DNA of 64,000 nucleotides from positions 2,232,001-2,296,000 of the forward strand of contig CP021424.1 in the NCBI GenBank assembly GCA_002162095.1, given 5' to 3'. The notes below the pieces were generated by a model. That model saw only the letters and a program-made list of their open reading frames with translations, had not been told where the DNA came from and made no database searches. Source of the DNA: Armatimonadetes bacterium Uphvl-Ar2 (GTDB lineage Bacteria; Armatimonadota; Fimbriimonadia; Fimbriimonadales; Fimbriimonadaceae). This document shows positions 50,450-60,383 of the stretch, piece after piece. Made by a program: the position numbers and the translations under genes. Numbering within the stretch: position 1 is the first letter of the stretch; each line of letters opens with the position of its first letter.

Positions 50450-51322
50450 TTAGAACCGGATCGTCATCCCGAATCCGCCTTGGAGGGCCAATCCTCCCTC
50501 CAGGCGGGTGAAAACCCGATAGATGATGCCGCTTTCGGCGGGGGCGTCCACTTCAATTGTGAAGATGGCGTTGCGCTGATCCCAGCGGCGATGAAAGCCC
50601 ATGGTGATGCCCCAATTGGCCACCGGCGGCCCCGCGCGAAGGGAGACATCGGTGAGGGCGTAGCTGCGCTGCCCGAAACTAGGGTTGAGGAAAAGCACGT
50701 GCTCGGCGGTGCCTTGCATACCACCGTAGCGAAAGCTCACATCCCCGCCCAGGAGCAAATCATGCCCCGCTCCGAGCTGGACCTCACTGGGGTCCCGTTC
50801 GATAAACGGCTGGGAGGTGGGCTGCATGCCCAAGTTCGTCCCCGTCATGAGCGAGACTCCCAACTCCTCGCCGATACGAATCCCGGCCCCCGTGGCCCGG
50901 CCTCGTCCTTCATCAAAGGCGTAGACCGAAGCATTGACACCAAAGGCGAGGCGCGTATCGTAACGACCGCCCCACAGGCTCTCGTTGACCACGCGGCGCT
51001 GACCAAACGGCATACGCTGGCGGCCCAGGCGCCACTCACCCCGCCGCTCGATAAAGGCTTCGTCAATGAGTTCGCGGTCTACCTCTCCTGGTAGGCGGGC
51101 CAGCCGCTGGGCAAATCGCACCCGAGTCCCGTTCGGCAGTACCCCGCGCAGGCCTACCAAGCTACTCTGGTAGCGCTGGTCAAACCACTCGAAACTCGTC
51201 CGCTCGGAGGTGGCAATCACGGTCGGGCGAATCTCCAGGAACGGGGCAATGTCAGCGTTCTGAGCAAGGGCGGAGGTGGCCAAAACCACCCCCACCAAAC
51301 TCGCGGCTTTGCGAGCGATCAT
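50450..51322 (-). CDS. Outer-membrane beta-barrel protein
   Basis: The 290-residue protein has a signal peptide (MIARKAASLVGVVLATSALA, cleavage before QNAD) and a series of amphipathic strands with aromatic girdles, ending in GFGMTIRF, the C-terminal Phe signature recognised by the BAM complex. Roughly 12-14 strands seem possible. It suggests the organism is diderm. The ATG overlaps the hisS stop (ATGA), so it is the last gene of the aldolase-hisS-barrel string. Ligand unknown. Confidence 0.75.
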   Translation of the reverse strand: MIARKAASLVGVVLATSALAQNADIAPFLEIRPTVIATSERTSFEWFDQRYQSSLVGLRGVLPNGTRVRFAQRLARLPGEVDRELIDEAFIERRGEWRLGRQRMPFGQRRVVNESLWGGRYDTRLAFGVNASVYAFDEGRGRATGAGIRIGEELGVSLMTGTNLGMQPTSQPFIERDPSEVQLGAGHDLLLGGDVSFRYGGMQGTAEHVLFLNPSFGQRSYALTDVSLRAGPPVANWGITMGFHRRWDQRNAIFTIEVDAPAESGIIYRVFTRLEGGLALQGGFGMTIRF

Positions 51323-52584
51323 GCGCCCACCGTGGCCGCGATGTCACTCTGCGGGACCTGTCGTTGCTCACCGGTTGCCAAGTTCTTGATGGTGGCCTGC
51401 CCGGCCGCCAGTTCGTCGGTGCCCAAGATCACCGCCCACTGCGCTCGCATCCGGTCGGCTTGCTTCATTTGGCCCTTCAGATTCTTGCCTTCCACATCGT
51501 ATTGAACGCTGAGGCCCGCCTTGCGCAACGCCCGGCACAAGGTTCGCACGGTGGGCCACGCATCCTCGGTGGCCGCCACCACAAAGGCGTTCAGCCCCGG
51601 CATCGGCGGCAGGTCGCCTTGGGCTTCTAGCACGATGTAGGCACGCTCCACGCCCATCCCGACGCCCACGCCGGGGGTCGCGGGGCCGCCCACTTCCTTC
51701 ACCAGGTTGTCGTAGCGTCCGCCTCCGCACAGGGCCCCTTGGGCGCCCAGCAGAGTGCTGTGGACTTCGAACACCGTGTCGGTGTAGTAATCCAGACCGC
51801 GCACGATCTCGGGGCGGAGTTCGTAGCCCACCCCGGCTTCGGTCAAAAGCGCTTGCAAGGTGTCAAAGTGAGCGCGGCTGGCATCCTCCAGGTGGTCGGT
51901 CACCACCGGCGCCCCAGCCATGAATTCGTTCACCTTCGGGTCCTTTTGGTCGAACAAGCGCAAGGGATTCCGGTCGGCCAGCATCTTGATCTCCTCCGAT
52001 TGATCCGGCAACCAAGGCGCGAGATAGGTGGCCAAAGCCTCCCGGAACCGCGCCCGAGATTCGGCGCGGCCAATGCAGTTCAGCAGCACCACCGTGTCAC
52101 GCAGGCCGATGGCCCGGTAGAACTCAATGGTCGCCTCAATGATCTCCGCGTCCGCATCCGGCTGGCCACTCCCAAAGAGCTCCAGACCGAACTGGTGCGC
52201 CTGTCGGTAGCGCCCCTTCTGGGGTCGCTCGTACCGGAAGATGGCAGTTTGGTAACAGAGGCGCGTCACGCCCCCTTGGGCGCCCAGCTTGGCGTCCAGG
52301 TAGGCGCGCACGGCCGGGGCGGTGCCCTCAGGCTTCAGGGTTACCGAGCGGTCACCTTTGTCCGTGAACGAATACATCTGTTTGTTCACCACCTCGCTGG
52401 TGTCGCCGCTGGTGCGGCTGAACAGTTCGGTGTGCTCAAACATCGGGGTGCGGACCTCGCCGTAGCCGTAGCGGGCCATCACGGCAAAGAAATGATCTTC
52501 AAGCCGATGCAAAACATCGCTTCGAAACGTGGCATTTTCGTTCGGGGTGGCGTCGTAGGTTCCGCGCGGGGCTTGAGTAATCAT
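51319..52584 (-). CDS. hisS: Histidyl-tRNA synthetase
   Basis: HisRS charges tRNA-His. The 421-residue class II synthetase has motif 1 region (GYGEVRTPMFEHTELFSRTSGD), motif 2 (RYERPQKGRYRQAHQFGLELFG), the His-binding GLDYYTDTVFEV and ALCGGGRYDNLVKEVGG, and motif 3 (GVGVGMGVERAYIVL), then the C-terminal anticodon domain. The start is ATG 52584 (MITQAPRGTYD); the extended frame upstream is shadow. Both ends overlap neighbours: the aldolase stop at its start and the barrel start at its stop. Confidence 0.96.
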   Translation of the reverse strand: MITQAPRGTYDATPNENATFRSDVLHRLEDHFFAVMARYGYGEVRTPMFEHTELFSRTSGDTSEVVNKQMYSFTDKGDRSVTLKPEGTAPAVRAYLDAKLGAQGGVTRLCYQTAIFRYERPQKGRYRQAHQFGLELFGSGQPDADAEIIEATIEFYRAIGLRDTVVLLNCIGRAESRARFREALATYLAPWLPDQSEEIKMLADRNPLRLFDQKDPKVNEFMAGAPVVTDHLEDASRAHFDTLQALLTEAGVGYELRPEIVRGLDYYTDTVFEVHSTLLGAQGALCGGGRYDNLVKEVGGPATPGVGVGMGVERAYIVLEAQGDLPPMPGLNAFVVAATEDAWPTVRTLCRALRKAGLSVQYDVEGKNLKGQMKQADRMRAQWAVILGTDELAAGQATIKNLATGEQRQVPQSDIAATVGA

Positions 52585-53228
52585 AGGTTTCCGTTTAAGT
52601 ATTGTTGGGCGAGAGGCGCCAAGACGTCGTCGGGCAGTGGCTTGGCCCCGCCTAACTGGTTCGCGACGAGAAGAACTTGGGCGACCCGTTCCAGGGTCTC
52701 CATCCGGTGGCAAGCGTCCGCCACGGAAGCTCCCAAAACGGTTGCTCCGTGGTGGGCCAGCAAGAAAGTCTTGTGACCGGCCACATAAGGCTCCAAAGCC
52801 TGCCCCAAGGCCGGGGTGCCCGTAAGCCCGAACGGCACGTGCGCTACCGGCCCCAGCACCATCACGGCTTCGGGCATGACGTTGGCCGGAATCGGCTCAT
52901 CCGCCACGGCATAGGAGGTCGCGACGGGGGGGTGCGCGTGAATCACGGCCTGCACATCGGGGCGATGGCGGTAGATCACCGCGTGGTGCTCCCATTCCGA
53001 AGAAGGCCGCCCCGTTGGGTTCGCGTCGGCCAGGGTGCCATCCAGGCGCAGCAGGATAACGTCTTGTACGCACAAATGGCCCTTCGATCGTCCACTGGAT
53101 GTGATCAAAAAGTGCCCGTCATCCCAGCGGGCCGAGAGGTTGCCTTCGGTCGCGCCCACGAGGTTTCGTTCCCACAATCGGCGGCCGTATTCCACCAACT
53201 CTTGAGCAAGTTCCTCCCTCCGCGACAT
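52581..53228 (-). CDS. Class II aldolase/adducin-family protein
   Basis: The 215-residue zinc aldolase-like protein resembles L-fuculose-1-phosphate aldolase. It has GNLSARW (substrate phosphate loop), SSEWEHHAVIYRHRPDVQAVIHAHPP with Glu and the zinc His pair (HAH), and a further His in LLAHHGATVLG. These features are intact. The substrate could be a sugar or methylthioribulose phosphate. TAAAAATACGCTCC precedes its ATG, giving a leaderless-like start 7-8 bases after a -10. It is cotranscribed with hisS through an ATGA overlap. Confidence 0.86.
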   Translation of the reverse strand: MSRREELAQELVEYGRRLWERNLVGATEGNLSARWDDGHFLITSSGRSKGHLCVQDVILLRLDGTLADANPTGRPSSEWEHHAVIYRHRPDVQAVIHAHPPVATSYAVADEPIPANVMPEAVMVLGPVAHVPFGLTGTPALGQALEPYVAGHKTFLLAHHGATVLGASVADACHRMETLERVAQVLLVANQLGGAKPLPDDVLAPLAQQYLNGNL

Positions 53229-53292
53229 GGAGCGTATTTTTACACACCTGAACCTTGGGCACTGGCTGATAGGCTTGGGTTAGAATCACACG

Positions 53293-56200
53293 ATGCGTGC
53301 AATGACGTTGGGCGTGCTCGCCCTCATGACCGTTGGGGCTATGGCGCAACTTGCCCCGCCTTCTGAGGACTCGATTCTGGGTGCTCGCAGTCTGGCTCTC
53401 AGCCCGGACGGAACGCGCCTTGCGTTTAGCTACCGGGGCGACATTTGGGTGGTGCCCAGCACGGGTGGCCGCGCCATTCCGGTGACGACTCACGTCGAGA
53501 TGGACGACAACCCGGTGTGGTCGCCGGATGGCAAGTGGATCGCCTTCAACAGCAACCGCGAAGGCGGCACCGACATCTACGTGGTGCCCAGTGATGGGGG
53601 GCGCACCAAGCGCCTGACGTGGTACCCCGGGGGCGACCTGGCCACCGACTGGTCGCCCGACGGCAAGCACCTGCTGTTCCGCGCCAACCGCGAAGGCATT
53701 GACAACGGCCTTTACCGCCTCGATGTGAACACGGGCCGGTTCGTGGAGTTCTATCGCGACTTCATGTCCGTGGGCTCGCCCAAGATCAGCGGCGATGGTC
53801 AATACGTGGCGTTCAACCGCTTTGGCTTCCCGAATGCTCGCCCGCGCTACCAAGGTTCGGCAGCCTCGCAGCTCTGGGTGCACGACACCCGCAGCGGCCA
53901 GTCCAAGGCTCTGCGCAATAACGGCTTCCAGCACCTGTGGCAGGCGTTCGGGCCGAACTCGTCGCTGTACTGCATCACCGTGACCGAACTCACGCCCAGC
54001 AGCTACCGCCTGGGCGAAACCCCGGCCCCCTACGTGGACAATGCGGCCAAGACCCCGAACGTCTACCGCGTGGACATGAACGGCCGAGCCGACCGCCTGA
54101 CCAACTTTGTGGGTGCGGCGGTGCGCTACCTCACGGTGGCCCGGGCAACGGCTTGATGGCCTTTGAACGGGACGGTGTGGTGTATCGCATGCGAGCCGGC
54201 GAGGAGCCCCAAACGCTCAACATCGTGGCCGTAGTGGACGACAAGACCACCCGCTACCAGCGCCAAGCCGTCACAGCCGCCAACCAGGGCGCGCTGAGCC
54301 CCGATGGCGAAACCTACGTCTTTGTGGCCAACAACGAGCTCTGGATGGTGAAGACCAAGCAGGGAAGCCGCCCCAATGACCGCGTGGCCGTGCAACTGAC
54401 CGACTGGCCGGGCCTGGACCGCGAGCCGATTTTTGGCACCGACAACAAGGTGGTCTATTTCACCAGCGACCGGGACGACTCCGAAGCGCTGTACGAAATG
54501 AACCTGGACACCAAGGAAGTGCGCCGGGTTTCGCAGGCTCAGCGCGACGTGCTAGAGCTCCACACCACCCCCGACGGCAAGGCCATCACCTATTGGCAAA
54601 CCGGCAAGGACGGCGGTCTGTTCCGCCTCGATCTGGCTACGAAGGCCGTGACCAAGGTCTTCGACTTCCCGCGCCAGCACCGCTTCGAAACTGATCCGGC
54701 CTACGCCTGGTCGCCGGATATGAAGTGGTTTGCCTACAGCAAGGGCACGCAGGGCTTTGCCAACACCAACGTGTACCTGCGCAACATGACCACGGGCGAA
54801 GAAACCAACGTGACCCGCCTGGCCAGCAACCACGACGCGCCGGTGTTCTCGTCGGATGGCAAGTATCTGCTGTTCAACGCGGATCGCGGCCAGCCGGGCC
54901 TCTATATCCTGCCGCTGGTGCCACCCGAAAACCGACCCGAGGACTACGACCGCGAATACAAGGCGCCGGAAGGCGTGCCCAATGTGGATGTGGACCTGGT
55001 CAACATCCATCGCCGGGTGGAGCGACTACGGGCCGAAGGGGCCGCAACCTCCGCTTCGATAAGAAGGACGGGTTCGTACTTTACATCAATGGCGGGGATA
55101 TCGTTCGCGCCAACCTCAAAGGCGACCGCTTTGAGCGGCTGACCGGCGGCGGCGGCGTGGGTTCCTTCGAGTTCACCCCCGATGGCGACCACCTGGTTTA
55201 CGTCGAAGGCGGCAACCTCCGCAAGATGAACCTGCGCGCCAACAACCGGCCTGTGGCCACCACGCCGTTCACGGCCGAGTGGGTGCGCGACGTGGTGGGC
55301 GAGCGCCAGGCTGCGTTCAGCCAGTTCTGGCGGGAATACAACCGGTCGTTCTACGATCCGTTCTTCCACCGCCGCGACTGGTACGCCATCCGCAAGCGCT
55401 ACGAGCCGCTGCTGGATTCGGTGGGTCACCCCAACGAATTCGCTACGGTTCTGAACCAGATGGTGGGCGAACTAGAAGCCTCGCACGCCGAGGTCAGCTC
55501 CGCCCCCAGCGGTCCGCCGAGCTTCAGCGTGGCTCACCTGGGCTTTGAGATTGACTGGCGCCACACCGGCAAGGGCCTCAAGGTCGGCCGCGTGATCGAT
55601 GGCTCGCCGGGGTCGTTTGCGCGCACCAAGATCAATCCGGGCGAGTTCGTCATGGAGATCGACGGCGTGGCCGTGGAAGCCAACGAAGCCCTGTGGACGG
55701 ACGTGCTGCAAGGCAAGGCCGGCCGCGACATCACCCTGACGGTGAACAGCACCGAGAGCCTGGAAGGCGCCCGCAAGGTCACCTACCGAGCCATGAATGC
55801 CGGACAGTTCCGCGGATTGCTCTACGAGCACCAGGTGAACGAGCGCCGCCGCATGGTGGATGAACTCAGCAACGGGCAACTGGCTTACGTGCACATCAGC
55901 GGCATGGGCGGGGCGCAACTCGCCCGGTTCAACCTCGAAGTCTGGGAGTACCTGCAAGGCAAGAAGGGCGTGATTGTGGACGTGCGGTGGAACGGTGGCG
56001 GCAACATCAGCGATGACCTCATCGACCTGATCGAGCGCAAGCCGAACTACTACACGGTGCAACGCGACCGACCGGCCTTCACCTCACCCGACTACAGCTG
56101 GGATAAGCCGACGGCCGTCCTCGCTGCCGAAACGAGCTTCAGCAACGCGGAAATGTTCCCCTACAGCATGAGCGCGCGCAAGCTCGCCACGTTTGTGGGT

Positions 56201-56425
56201 CAGCGCACGCCGGGCTACGTCATCTGGACGTGGGGTCTTGGTCTGGTGGATGGCACCGGGGCGCGCATGCCAAGTGCGGGCGTCTACCGCATGGACGGAC
56301 GACCGCTGGAGAACGACGGCATCGAACCGGACATCGAAGTGGCCTGGAGCAACGAGCAGTACATGGCCGGCGAGGACCCGCAATTGAAGCGGGCCGTGCA
56401 GGAAGTGCTGAAGAAGATCCGCTAA
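53293..56425 (+). pseudogene. Tricorn-type protease (S41), two apparent frameshifts
   Basis: Tricorn proteases are large oligomeric serine peptidases. Three pieces in different frames make one protein: a signal-like N-terminus (MRAMTLGVLALMTVGAMAQ) and beta-propeller repeats (LSPDGTRLAFSYRGDIW), a second propeller, and a C-terminal part with the tricorn core, PDZ domain (HLGFEIDWR...) and S41 domain, whose nucleophilic Ser is in ETSFSNAEMF. Adding one base at the CCCGGG of 54140-54145 and one at the GGGG of 55038-55041 restores 1044 residues, the expected length. It begins 6 bases after TAGAAT. Probably intact in vivo. Confidence 0.85.
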
Positions 56426-56438
56426 GCCAAGCGACCAA

Positions 56439-58534
56439 CTACGCGGCGGTCTGGGCCAGCGACTGAATTTGGGAAACAAATTCGACGTCGGCCTGGGCCG
56501 CCACTTCGTTATAAGCCACCACCGGGAGGGCCGGCAGGTGCCGATCCAGCAAGCGCCGCATGGCCAGCCGCAGGGCCGCCCCGCAGAGCAGCACGGGCGT
56601 ATGGCCTTCATCCTGCGCACGGATGTAGCTTTGCTCTAGCTCTTCCAAGAACTGGCGCTGCCGTTCGGGCTCGATGGCAATGACCGGGCCGGCCGTGGTC
56701 TGCTGGATGGATTCCTGCAGAACGCGTTCGGTGGCCGCGCTGAGCGTGATGCACGTGAGCTTGAGGTCTTGGTTGCTGAACTGCCGCGTGATGGTGCGGC
56801 TGATGGCCGCGCGCACGAGTTCGCCCAGTTGGTCGGTGTCCTTGACCCGGCTGCCGTAGTCGGCCACCGTTTCCAAAATCGTAACGAGGTCCCGGATGGG
56901 GATACGCTCGCGCAGCAAGTGCTGCAGCACTTTTTGCACGTCGCCCAGGGGCAGGGCTTCGGCGCCTAGGGCCGTCACCACGGCCTCGTGGGTCTGCTTC
57001 AGGTTGTCCAGCAGGCGTTGCACGTCCTGGCGGGTCAGCAGTTCGGCGGCGTACGTCTTCACCACTTCGCCCAGGTGCGTGGCCAGGGCCGCGGGGGTTC
57101 CACCACGGTGCAGCCTTGCTGTTCGGCGGCGCCGCGTTGGCCTTCGTCAATCCACAGGGCATCCAGGCCGAAGACGGGGTCCTTGGCGGCGGTACCGGTG
57201 ATGCCGGAGATCGGATAGCCCGGCAGAATGCAAAGGAGTTCATCCGGGAAGCAGCGCGCCCGCGCCACTTCTTCGCCGCGCACCTTGATGACGTATTCGT
57301 TGGGGTCCAGCATCGCGTTGTCGCGGATGCGGACGCTGGGCATCACAAAGCCCATGTCAGTAGCCAATTGGGCGCGGCTGGTGGCAATGCGCTCGGGGAG
57401 GTCGCCACCCACGCGGGCATCGGCCAACTTAGTAAGGCTGTAGCCCACCTCGATTTCCAGGGCATCCACGCTCAGCAGCGGCAGCACCGCATCCGGGCTG
57501 CCCGGGGGCGGACCCTGCGGCTCTTCCGGCTTCGGGATGTCTTCTTCCTTGACCTTGGGCGTCAAGAGGGCAGAAATGATGTCGGGGTTGTTCTTGGAGA
57601 ACTGACTCAGCGCGGCCATGAGCCCGGCGATGAGCAAGAAGATAATGGTGGGGAAGCCCGGCACAAAGGCGAAGATCGCCATGGCGACGGCCGTGGCCAT
57701 GAAAACGCGCGGACGACTGAGAACCTGCCCAAACACCGTGCCGCCCATGCCCGATTCTTGGCCATTTCGAGTGACGAGCAAACCAGCGGAGGTGCTGACG
57801 AGTAAGGCGGGGATTTGCGAGACCAGACCCTCACCCACGGTGAGAATCGCGTACTGCTGCGCCACTTCGCCGATGCTGCCCTGGCCGTTCACCATGCCCA
57901 TCACAATCCCGCCGAGGAGGTTGACCACGACGATGAGGATGCTGGCGATGGCGTCGCCTTTTACAAACTTGCTGGCACCATCCATGGAGCCGTAGAAGTC
58001 GGCTTCTTGCTTGATGGCTTTGCGGCGCGCGCGGGCCTGGGCTTCGTCAATCAGGCCGGCGGCGAGGTCGGCGTCAATCGCCATCTGCTTACCCGGCATG
58101 GCGTCCAAGGTGAAGCGGGCGACGACTTCGGAGACGCGCGTGGCACCATTGGTGATGACCACAAACTGCACGATCATCAGGATGAGGAACGCCACAAACC
58201 CGACGACAATATTGCCGCCGAGAACGAAGTTGCCGAAGGTGGTGATGACCTGGCCACCTTCGCCGGTGCCCAAAATGAGCTTGACCGCGACAATACTAAG
58301 CGCGAGCCGGAAGAGCGTGGTGATGAGCAGGAGCGAGGGGAAAACGCTGAACTGCAGTGGCTCGTCCACGTTCACGGCGGTGAGGAGGATGAGGATGGAG
58401 GCCCCGATGGCCATGACCAGCCCGAGGTCCAGGATGAAGTGGGGCAGAGGCATGATCAACATGCCCACCACGAGCAGAAGCCCGAAGCCGACCATGAGGT
58501 CGGTGTGACGCAGCATCTTGGTGAAGGTGTTCAT
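56439..58534 (-). pseudogene. flhA: Flagellar export apparatus protein FlhA, one apparent frameshift
   Basis: FlhA is the inner-membrane gate of flagellar type III export. The N-terminal part (MNTFTKMLRHTDLMVGFG..., about eight helices, with the FHIPEP-like region around RFTLDAMPGKQMAID) reads to about 57090, and the C-terminal domain (GEVVKTYAAELLTRQDVQRLLDNL...) continues in another frame. Adding one C to the C run (57093-57097, G's on the plus strand) restores VVEPPAALATHLGEVV and a 698-residue protein of normal length. The start is ATG 58534, with a TTG two codons earlier. No other flagellar genes are in the window. Confidence 0.86.
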
Positions 58535-58631
58535 GCCCAATCAGGCACACGTGGTGCCTATCGGATGTATCGGCAATTCTGCGGGGGTTCCTCAGTCCCG
58601 TCTTGCACGGTGGGTCCGGGCCGGTGCCGGG

Positions 58632-58637
58632 TATAAC
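58632..58637 (+). promoter_or_regulatory. -10-like element before tRNA-Arg
   Basis: TATAAC ends 12 bases before the first base of the tRNA gene. A matching -35 box at standard spacing is not apparent, so the call is tentative. Confidence 0.4.
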
Positions 58638-58649
58638 GTCGTTTCGCGC

Positions 58650-58725
58650 GCGCTCGTAGCTCAGTGGATAGAGCATCAGCTTGCGGAGCTGGGGGTCGGA
58701 GGTTCGAGTCCTCTCGAGCGCGCCA
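58650..58725 (+). tRNA. tRNA-Arg (GCG)
   Basis: The cloverleaf is perfect: acceptor GCGCTCG/CGAGCGC, D arm GCTC...GAGC, anticodon stem TCAGC/GCTGG around the loop TTGCGGA (anticodon GCG), T arm GGAGG/CCTCT with TTCGAGT, discriminator G and encoded CCA. Bacteria usually decode CGN with tRNA-Arg(ACG), modified to ICG by TadA; a GCG anticodon is uncommon. Its 3' half is repeated 2.9 kb downstream, marking it as an integration site. Confidence 0.96.
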
Positions 58726-58726
58726 A
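58686..58726 (+). repeat. 41-bp direct repeat, copy 1 (att-like, in tRNA-Arg 3' half)
   Basis: This copy begins at the end of the anticodon loop (GAGCTGGGGGT...) and runs through the CCA plus one base (...GCGCGCCAA). It is identical over 41 bp to 61623-61663. It is the typical location and length of an attachment site of a tRNA-targeting integrase. Confidence 0.88.
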
Positions 58727-58995
58727 TCTCAGTCTAGTCCTTCCCCGTTCCGTTCCGGGCACATGGCTGACACCTTGACCAGCAGCTGCTGGCCGTTCCT
58801 CGCGTTGCGTTTTCGCGGAGGCGGAACACACCTTCTTCGACCCTCAATCGTCTGAATCGATGAGCGCCCTTGACTAGGACCCTCTTAAAGGGTGCCCACG
58901 GAGTTGAAGGAAGGTAGATTTTGGGGACGAACCTGTTGAATTCATTAAATGGGCCATTAGACCCACTGGGGGGCAATAGGTCTTATCATGCAGTT

Positions 58996-60369
58996 ATGAG
59001 GCACCTCCTCATCCTGCTTTGGGCGGCTTGCTTCTGCCTTTCCCTGTCCCAAACCACCCCCGGCGGTGGAGGAGGTGGAGGTGGTGGCGGCACCAACCAG
59101 AATCCAGCTGAGGACGACTTCGATGGTTACACTGAGATACCGACGGGCGATGAAGTTAACGGCCAACCATTTGCGTGGATCAAGGTAAATGTTTCCACTC
59201 CGGGCGTTGACTCGGTAGAGGACTATATTAGCGGAACCAATACTGCCGTATCCTGCCAAGCCGTTGTTGTTCCCAATGCCGCATGGCCAGGGACCCAAAC
59301 CGAGATTGAAGGATATACGTTGATGAATGTCCAGATCACCGTTGGCGGCCAAAGTATCGTAAACCAATCATGGGACCTGAATGGCGTCTGCAATGAGGGA
59401 TATCTCAACATGCCGCCGAACTTCACTTTTGCCAGCACCCACTTTGATCACGGTTCGGAATGCGAGATAAAGCTACAAGGCCAGTTCCAGGCTTATAAGA
59501 TAGAAGGCGGCATCCGAGTACCGGTAGGGTCGCTGATGACGCACTATGCCCGACTGAAGCCAAAGGTGCATAACAAAGTCGTGGGGTGGCGAACTCATGT
59601 GATGTATGATCCTGACAGCCAGTCTGGGAGTGGCATCCCTTGGCCAGAGCCTGACAATACCTACATCGGCGCTGTTGTCAATACTCTTAAAGCAGCATTT
59701 GCAACGTCTAAGTATGATGTATCTCTCGTAGATTTGGGAGTGGTGCAAAGGAGCACGTTGTTAGATCGTTACCAAGATATCACGGCGATCATTCCCAACA
59801 CTCATGGCGGCACTGGCGGCTTGTACGACTCGGACGGTTGGGCTGCATCCAATGACCGCCTTACTTGGAATCAACAATCTGCCGCGATAAACTCTAGTGG
59901 CGCCAGAGGAAGCGACAACGAGTTACCCAAGACACATATGCATTTTGCGTACGCATGTTCTGCAGGTAGCGGTCCATTTTACGCTCGTAACGCCCTGGAA
60001 ACAATGGAGACGGGAGGAGCATTTTGCGGCTTCGCAGATCCCATATGGTCCAGATGCAAAACTGCTGAAGGCCATGAAGTTAGCTTAGCTCTTCATGCAT
60101 CAGAAATTGCGAATAGGTTGCTGAGCGGATACTCCCTTGGGGAAGGCGTAATAAAGGCAAATGAACTTTACAAGACTGGATGGAAATATCCTCATCCGAC
60201 AGATCCAAACCAGCATATCTGGGAGGAAAGGCTCATGTTGGTACATGGTGATGCTCTGTCTACATTAACTTGGGTTTATCTGAATCAAGTCGAGAGAGCA
60301 GCCGTGCAATCAACGCCGAATCCTTTTTATACTGACTGGAAGCGCATTCGCTGGGCTGGCGGCAACTAG
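58996..60369 (+). CDS. Secreted caspase-like (clan CD) protein with poly-Gly linker
   Basis: The 457-residue product has a signal peptide (MRHLLILLWAACFCLSLSQ), a run of ten Gly (23-32), a beta-rich middle (about 45-185) and a C-terminal part resembling clan CD (C25/CHAT-like) peptidases: His270 in NTHGGTGG, Cys321 in FAYACSAGSG 51 residues later, then SGYSLGEGVIKA and MLVHGDALSTL, which fit the LGEA and GDP segments of C25-like proteins. Residues outside these motifs are unfamiliar. It starts 6 bases after TATCAT, so a leaderless mRNA is likely. The gene is the first of the islet and is followed after 14 bases by the exported paralogue. Confidence 0.65.
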   Translation: MRHLLILLWAACFCLSLSQTTPGGGGGGGGGGTNQNPAEDDFDGYTEIPTGDEVNGQPFAWIKVNVSTPGVDSVEDYISGTNTAVSCQAVVVPNAAWPGTQTEIEGYTLMNVQITVGGQSIVNQSWDLNGVCNEGYLNMPPNFTFASTHFDHGSECEIKLQGQFQAYKIEGGIRVPVGSLMTHYARLKPKVHNKVVGWRTHVMYDPDSQSGSGIPWPEPDNTYIGAVVNTLKAAFATSKYDVSLVDLGVVQRSTLLDRYQDITAIIPNTHGGTGGLYDSDGWAASNDRLTWNQQSAAINSSGARGSDNELPKTHMHFAYACSAGSGPFYARNALETMETGGAFCGFADPIWSRCKTAEGHEVSLALHASEIANRLLSGYSLGEGVIKANELYKTGWKYPHPTDPNQHIWEERLMLVHGDALSTLTWVYLNQVERAAVQSTPNPFYTDWKRIRWAGGN

Positions 60370-60383
60370 GGTACTCAAAAACG

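Noticed and set aside
56439-58534. FlhA homologue as part of a type III secretion injectisome
   Set aside because: No injectisome genes adjoin it and the C-terminal sequence fits flagellar FlhA; neither is certain, but there is no positive support for an injectisome.
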